From contig NZ_JBFNXJ010000017.1 in NCBI RefSeq assembly GCF_040812015.1, positions 28,590-92,589 on the forward strand: a stretch of DNA of 64,000 nucleotides, in the 5' to 3' direction. The position numbers and the translations under genes were made by a program. Under the pieces are notes generated by a model. That model saw only the letters and a program-made list of their open reading frames with translations. It was not told the DNA's origin and ran no database searches. This document shows, in pieces, positions 60,753 to 64,000 of the stretch. This DNA is from Chitinivorax sp. PXF-14. GTDB lineage: Bacteria; Pseudomonadota; Gammaproteobacteria; Burkholderiales; SCOH01. Each line of letters begins with the position of its first letter. Positions within the stretch are counted from its first letter, which is position 1.

Positions 60753-60851
60753 GGGACGGGGTCACCCAATCACGCCTGCTATTGACGAGCAAGCGTGTCT
60801 GTCCGATACTCCAGCACACAAGTACGTACTTGACTGGCTAACGGCTAGTTG

Positions 60852-60890
60852 CAAAAGCCTGAGGTTGCCGCCTCAGGCTTTTGTCTTTTT
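60852..60890 (+). terminator. Strong rho-independent terminator without an upstream plus-strand gene
   Basis: CAAAAGCCTGAGG / CCTCAGGCTTTTG, a perfect 13-bp stem (60852-60864, 60871-60883) with loop TTGCCG and then TCTTTTT. It lies just outside the IS21 element on the plus strand, with no plus-strand gene before it in the flank, so its gene was probably lost or separated by the IS. Confidence 0.8.
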
Positions 60891-61307
60891 GGATGACGGG
60901 AATTGGGGTACGGGTTCTTGAATTCGGGCTGAACTCTCCTCTCTCTATCTACTTTTGGGTTCAACAGGACCCTCTGAACGCATGCTGCGTCTGGGTCTTG
61001 ACGGCTAGGCGCCAGAACTGTGTGGCCGATTCATTGCGTGTGCAGTTCACGCCCCATCTCACTGCGATACGCGGGAATCCCTGTTGCTAAGTCATCGTTT
61101 GACCCTGAACGATGAGATCTGTTTGGTGCAGTGTTTTGAGACGACACATCGCGATGCTTCCATAGCCATTGGGCGATGTCCGTCGCTGCTGCAAATCTGC
61201 CCCTGCGGCCTGCCAACTCGAACGTGTGCACAGGCAATCTATTGCGTTGATGCGCTTTCCTAAAAGCATCTTGTGAACGGTAAGGGACACTTCCACATGA
61301 TGATTCG

Positions 61308-61865
61308 TTGACCCACGTGGAGGCTCGAACTGCTGGGTCGGTTCGCTTAAGGTATTGGCGTGATTTGCCCTTGTGGCAAATCATGTCCCCCGACCTCCCT
61401 CCAATCTCAGGTCTGCACCAAGTTATTGAGCAGATGCCGAGGAATATTCGCAAGATCCTCCTCCACGATACGGACCCAGCTCGCGAAAGTCGCTTTCATC
61501 ACACTATTCCTGGCAGATCGCAGATCCTGGCCGTGCGAAACCAGCGTTCCCTGGATGCATTCATAGCGCTGGTGTGTCTTGCACGCAAAGGTGAAGTGCT
61601 GGAGAACGATCCCCTCCACTTCTTGCCGGCAGCATGTGCTTATGAGATTTTTCCCAGAATTTTGTACTCTCATAGGCCGCTCCGGTACCGATGGGAAGGG
61701 CTTTTTGAATGTCTTCATAAAGTGCTCTGGTGCCGCGTTTACTCCAACGGCGCCTCGTGCCGTTTCCCTATTGAGACGGTTCGCCGTAGTCTTGCTGTAC
61801 TTGACGCTGACCCTGCATCCACTCTGCCGAACTTGACCGGTTTGCGAGTCGCAATTAGTTCGTAG
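61308..61865 (+). CDS. Possible uncharacterised protein or gene remnant
   Basis: A 185-residue frame starting at TTG, with a believable composition in its middle and end (SLDAFIALVCLARKGEVLENDPLHFLPAACAYEIFPRILYSHRPLRYRWEGLFECLHKVLW). No family recognised and no clear ribosome site; the true start may have been lost upstream. A perfect hairpin TGATTTGCC / GGCAAATCA (61361-61383) falls inside it. The minus strand is also open here with no protein-like content. The stretch 60891-61307 before it shows nothing I can support. Confidence 0.3.
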   Translation: MTHVEARTAGSVRLRYWRDLPLWQIMSPDLPPISGLHQVIEQMPRNIRKILLHDTDPARESRFHHTIPGRSQILAVRNQRSLDAFIALVCLARKGEVLENDPLHFLPAACAYEIFPRILYSHRPLRYRWEGLFECLHKVLWCRVYSNGASCRFPIETVRRSLAVLDADPASTLPNLTGLRVAISS

Positions 61866-61915
61866 CGCAACTGAACACAATGACTTCTTTTCTTGGGACT
61901 TAGCGCTTTAAAAAT

Positions 61916-62446
61916 ATGTCAAAAAGAAAAGACAGCCGCAGCAGCACAAGGCATGCACCGCAGTTTTCGGGATTGATCCGGCCGAATGGTCGAATCTGGG
62001 TGTCAGCCGAGCAGTTCTACAGAGCAGCAGAGCAGATTTGGACAACCGAGGGCGTCGACCTGAATACATTTGTCTTCCCGCTCATCGTCAACTATGCGCT
62101 CTGTGCTGAACTCAGCTTGAAGGCCGCAGAAGGTGGGGCAGTAGGTGGTGGCCTGACCCCGGACGGTCTTGTGAAGGCTGCCAAGATCATGTCCACGGCA
62201 CATGGGCACAACTTATCGGATGTGTTTGCGTCTCTTGAACTGCCCACACAGGCTGCCATTGAGTCAGCGTTCCTGGCCATGTCAGGAGAACAGCTAGCAC
62301 CGCTTCTTACCAAGTGCTCGAACTACTTCATTCAAGCCCGCTATGCCTACGAACAGATCGGCGGCAGCTATGACTTGACAGGCGTTCGCACACTCGCGAA
62401 GGGCTTGCTTGATGCCATCAAAGCCTTCGGCACCAAGAATCTGTGA
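61916..62446 (+). CDS. Small helical protein of unknown function (HEPN-like segment)
   Basis: 176 residues, mostly helical, with a basic N-terminus. The segment VFPLIVNYALCAELSLKAAEGG followed by HNLSDVFASLELPTQ resembles the start of HEPN-type proteins, but the Rx4-6H RNase motif is not clearly present. Located in a defence island, next to a type I restriction subunit on the other strand. Function not assigned. Confidence 0.6.
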   Translation: MSKRKDSRSSTRHAPQFSGLIRPNGRIWVSAEQFYRAAEQIWTTEGVDLNTFVFPLIVNYALCAELSLKAAEGGAVGGGLTPDGLVKAAKIMSTAHGHNLSDVFASLELPTQAAIESAFLAMSGEQLAPLLTKCSNYFIQARYAYEQIGGSYDLTGVRTLAKGLLDAIKAFGTKNL

Positions 62447-62458
62447 GCGAAGCGCTCA
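62444..62458. terminator. Short hairpin between convergent genes
   Basis: TGAGCG-AAG-CGCTCA, a perfect 6-bp stem that begins with the stop codon of the 61916 gene and lies 35 bases from the hsdR stop. No T-run; termination function uncertain. Confidence 0.35.
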
Positions 62459-62493
62459 TCAATATTGGCGCGTCGGTTCGCCCCGTAGTCAGG

Positions 62494-64000
62494 CTAGGTG
62501 CCGCCCCAGTTGTCCCCAAACACCTGCGCCTGCCGCAGCACCAAGTCCACAGCCTCTTCCTGCAAGTCCGGCGGGTACTTGTACTTACGCAAGACCCGCT
62601 TGACCATCAGCCGCAGCTTGGCCCGCACGCTCTCACGCTCAGACCAGTCCACCGTTAGGTTCTGGCGCAGGTTCTCGGTCAGCTCGTGGGCGATCTTCTT
62701 GAGGGTTTCGTCGGTAAGCTCTCGGACCGCCGATTCATTGGTGGCCAGGGCGTCGTAGAACCGCACCTCGTCTTCGGAGAGGCCCAGCAATTCGCCCCGG
62801 CTGGCTGCCTCCCGGAACTTCTTGGCCATCTCGACCAGTTCTTCCATCACCTGCGCGGTTTCAATCGAGCGGTTCTGATAGCGCTTGATCACGTTGCCCA
62901 GCAGGTCGGAGAACTTCTTTTCCTGCACCACGTTGCTGCCGAAGCGACTCTTGATTTCGCCTTCGAGCAGGCGTTCGAGCAGTTCCACCGCCAGGTTCTT
63001 CTCGGGCAGGTTCTTCACCTGGGCCAGGAATTCGTCATCCAGCAGCCCAATGTTGGGTTTGTCCAGGCCCACGGCATCAAAGATGTCCACCACCTGGTCG
63101 GACACGACGGCGTTGCTGATGATTTGGCGGATAGCCTCGTCGCGCTGTTCGTCGGTGCGCTTCTTGGCGGTGATGTCCCGCTTGGTCAGAATGACCTTCA
63201 CGGCCTGCATGAAGGCGACTTCCTCCCGCACTGCCTTGGCTTCGTCCAGTGTGCAGCACAGGGAGAAGGCTTGGGTCAGTGCCAGCGTGGTGTCGGCAAA
63301 TCGGCGTTTGCCATCCTTGCCGCCTTCTTCACGCAGGCCCAAGATATGGTTGGCAGCTCTGGCCAGGGTTTGGTGGCCCCCGGTGAGGAAGTCGCTGTAA
63401 TCGCAGCCATGCAGCATGGATTGCAGGACATCGAGCTTTTCCATGAGGACGCTGTACGCCTCGCGGGCATCCACGGTGGGAGTACCCCGGCCTTTGCTGG
63501 CGGTGTACTCCTTCATGGCGGCTTTCAGCTCGTTGCCAATGCCGATGTAGTCCACCACCAGGCCGCCTTGCTTGCCCTTGAAGACGCGGTTCACGCGGGC
63601 GATGGCCTGCATGAGGTTGTGGCCCTTCATGGGCTTGTCTACGTACAGGGTGTGCACGCAGGGGGCGTCGAAGCCGGTGAGCCACATGTCGCGCACGATC
63701 ACCAGGCGCAGTGGGTCGGCGGGGTCTTTGAAGCGCTTTTCCAAGCGCTTTTTGACCTTGCCGTCATAGATGTGGGGGCGCAGAAGGGCTTTGTCGCTGG
63801 CTGAGCCGGTCATCACAATCTTGATGGCGCCTTTCTCGGGGTCTGGGTCGTGCCAGTCGGGGCGCAGCTTGATGATCTCGTTGTACAGGTGAACGCAGAT
63901 TTCACGGCTCATGGCTACTACCATGGCTTTGCCCGATTGGGCGGTACTGCGCTCTTCAAAGTGCGCCACCAGGTCAGCGGCCACGCTGGCCACACGGGGT
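62494..64000 (-). CDS. hsdR: Type I restriction enzyme R subunit HsdR, C-terminal part (5' end outside window)
   Basis: The frame is open to the right edge, so only the last 501 or so residues are present. They cover the second RecA-like motor domain ([73 protein letters not shown], the motif V/VI region) and the helical C-terminal domain that binds the methyltransferase core ([32 protein letters not shown]). It translocates DNA and cuts unmodified sites. The nuclease and Walker A parts, and hsdM/hsdS, must lie to the right. Confidence 0.93.
   Translation of the reverse strand, partial: PRVASVAADLVAHFEERSTAQSGKAMVVAMSREICVHLYNEIIKLRPDWHDPDPEKGAIKIVMTGSASDKALLRPHIYDGKVKKRLEKRFKDPADPLRLVIVRDMWLTGFDAPCVHTLYVDKPMKGHNLMQAIARVNRVFKGKQGGLVVDYIGIGNELKAAMKEYTASKGRGTPTVDAREAYSVLMEKLDVLQSMLHGCDYSDFLTGGHQTLARAANHILGLREEGGKDGKRRFADTTLALTQAFSLCCTLDEAKAVREEVAFMQAVKVILTKRDITAKKRTDEQRDEAIRQIISNAVVSDQVVDIFDAVGLDKPNIGLLDDEFLAQVKNLPEKNLAVELLERLLEGEIKSRFGSNVVQEKKFSDLLGNVIKRYQNRSIETAQVMEELVEMAKKFREAASRGELLGLSEDEVRFYDALATNESAVRELTDETLKKIAHELTENLRQNLTVDWSERESVRAKLRLMVKRVLRKYKYPPDLQEEAVDLVLRQAQVFGDNWGGT

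Larger units (their letters stand above)
58370..60830 (-). mobile_element. IS21-family insertion sequence (ends approximate)
   Basis: The two IS21 genes istA and istB are complete, in the usual overlapping order, on the minus strand. I could not define the terminal inverted repeats or a target duplication with certainty. Both flanks contain GTGCTG reading inward (about 58380 and 60825), which may be part of the ends. Coordinates are therefore estimates. Confidence 0.75.
20320..64000 (+). mobile_element. ICEclc/PFGI-1-type integrative and conjugative element, left part (right end outside window)
   Basis: Everything from the tRNA-Gly 3' end to the window edge fits one ICE: integrase at the tRNA, MobH relaxase, PrlF/YhaV, DUF3742, TraG-like, and the conserved TIGR037xx type IV secretion genes, interrupted by two cargo blocks. 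ICEclc also uses tRNA-Gly genes. I see no second copy of the tRNA 3' end, no coupling protein (TraD) and no parA/parB/ssb end module, so the element continues past 64,000. Left border is placed in the tRNA 3' end; the exact crossover base is not determined. Confidence 0.85.

Noticed and set aside
58370..60830. Exact IS21 terminal repeats and target duplication
   Set aside because: Only a GTGCTG match at both sides was found; too short to fix the ends.
61031..61453. A 140-codon minus-strand frame in the remnant zone
   Set aside because: No ribosome site or recognisable fold, overlaps another open frame on the opposite strand; not supported.
1..64000. CRISPR array
   Set aside because: No set of regularly spaced identical repeats and no cas gene was found.
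20342..64000. Second copy of the tRNA-Gly 3' end (attR)
   Set aside because: No such copy was seen by eye in the window; the right end is taken to lie outside.

Overview
The window joins a bacterial chromosome (about 1-20,267) to an integrative and conjugative element, or ICE (about 20,268 to the right edge). The chromosomal part looks betaproteobacterial: it is GC-rich and carries the exopolysaccharide / PEP-CTERM regulatory genes epsB-type sugar transferase, prsK, prsR and prsT, which are typical of Zoogloea, Azoarcus, Thauera and relatives. I cannot name the genus from sequence alone.

Chromosomal part. A plus-strand row (1-4,997) holds the C-terminal part of a nitroreductase-type protein cut by the window edge, a GT1-like glycosyltransferase, a GMC-type flavoprotein and a SAM methyltransferase. 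It is followed by a secreted PEP-CTERM protein (5,371-6,321) with a near-perfect sigma-54 promoter. Facing it is the minus-strand run epsB-like, prsK, prsR, prsT, prsT (17,099 down to 6,609). PrsR is itself a sigma-54 activator, so it is the natural candidate regulator of the PEP-CTERM promoter. A WecA/MraY-like transferase and a FlaA1/CapD-like dehydratase (17,389-20,206) close the polysaccharide region, just before tRNA-Gly(CCC).

ICE core. The element sits at the 3' end of tRNA-Gly and begins with an ICEclc-like tyrosine integrase. Next come a MobH relaxase with a repeat-rich upstream region (possible oriT), a PrlF/YhaV toxin-antitoxin pair and a type IV secretion set of the ICEclc/PFGI-1 type (25,484-30,532 and 36,051-45,371). 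The right attachment site and the coupling protein are not in the window.

Cargo 1 (30,657-35,989) splits the conjugation genes. It is a divergent AraC/PchR-like regulator facing a TonB-dependent receptor, an O-methyltransferase and an RhtX/FptX-like permease. A 17-bp direct repeat with 21-bp period lies in the shared promoter. This looks like a mobile siderophore-uptake module.

Cargo 2 (45,625 to the right edge) is a defence island. It contains: (a) a 5-methylcytosine methyltransferase, a Vsr-type nuclease, a MutL-like GHKL ATPase and a truncated Z1 ATPase, i.e. a broken Mza-like system; (b) a CapW/BrxR-like WYL regulator at the centre of two divergent units, one encoding an MBL-fold protein plus a four-helix membrane protein, the other an MBL-fold protein plus a single-chain E2-E1-JAB ubiquitin-like conjugation/deconjugation enzyme; (c) a HAD-fold protein of the RNA-repair-associated type, an IS21-family element, a small uncharacterised protein and the C-terminal half of a type I restriction HsdR. 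Unit (b) is the best candidate for an undescribed system: it resembles the type II CBASS accessory enzymes, but no CD-NTase is visible.
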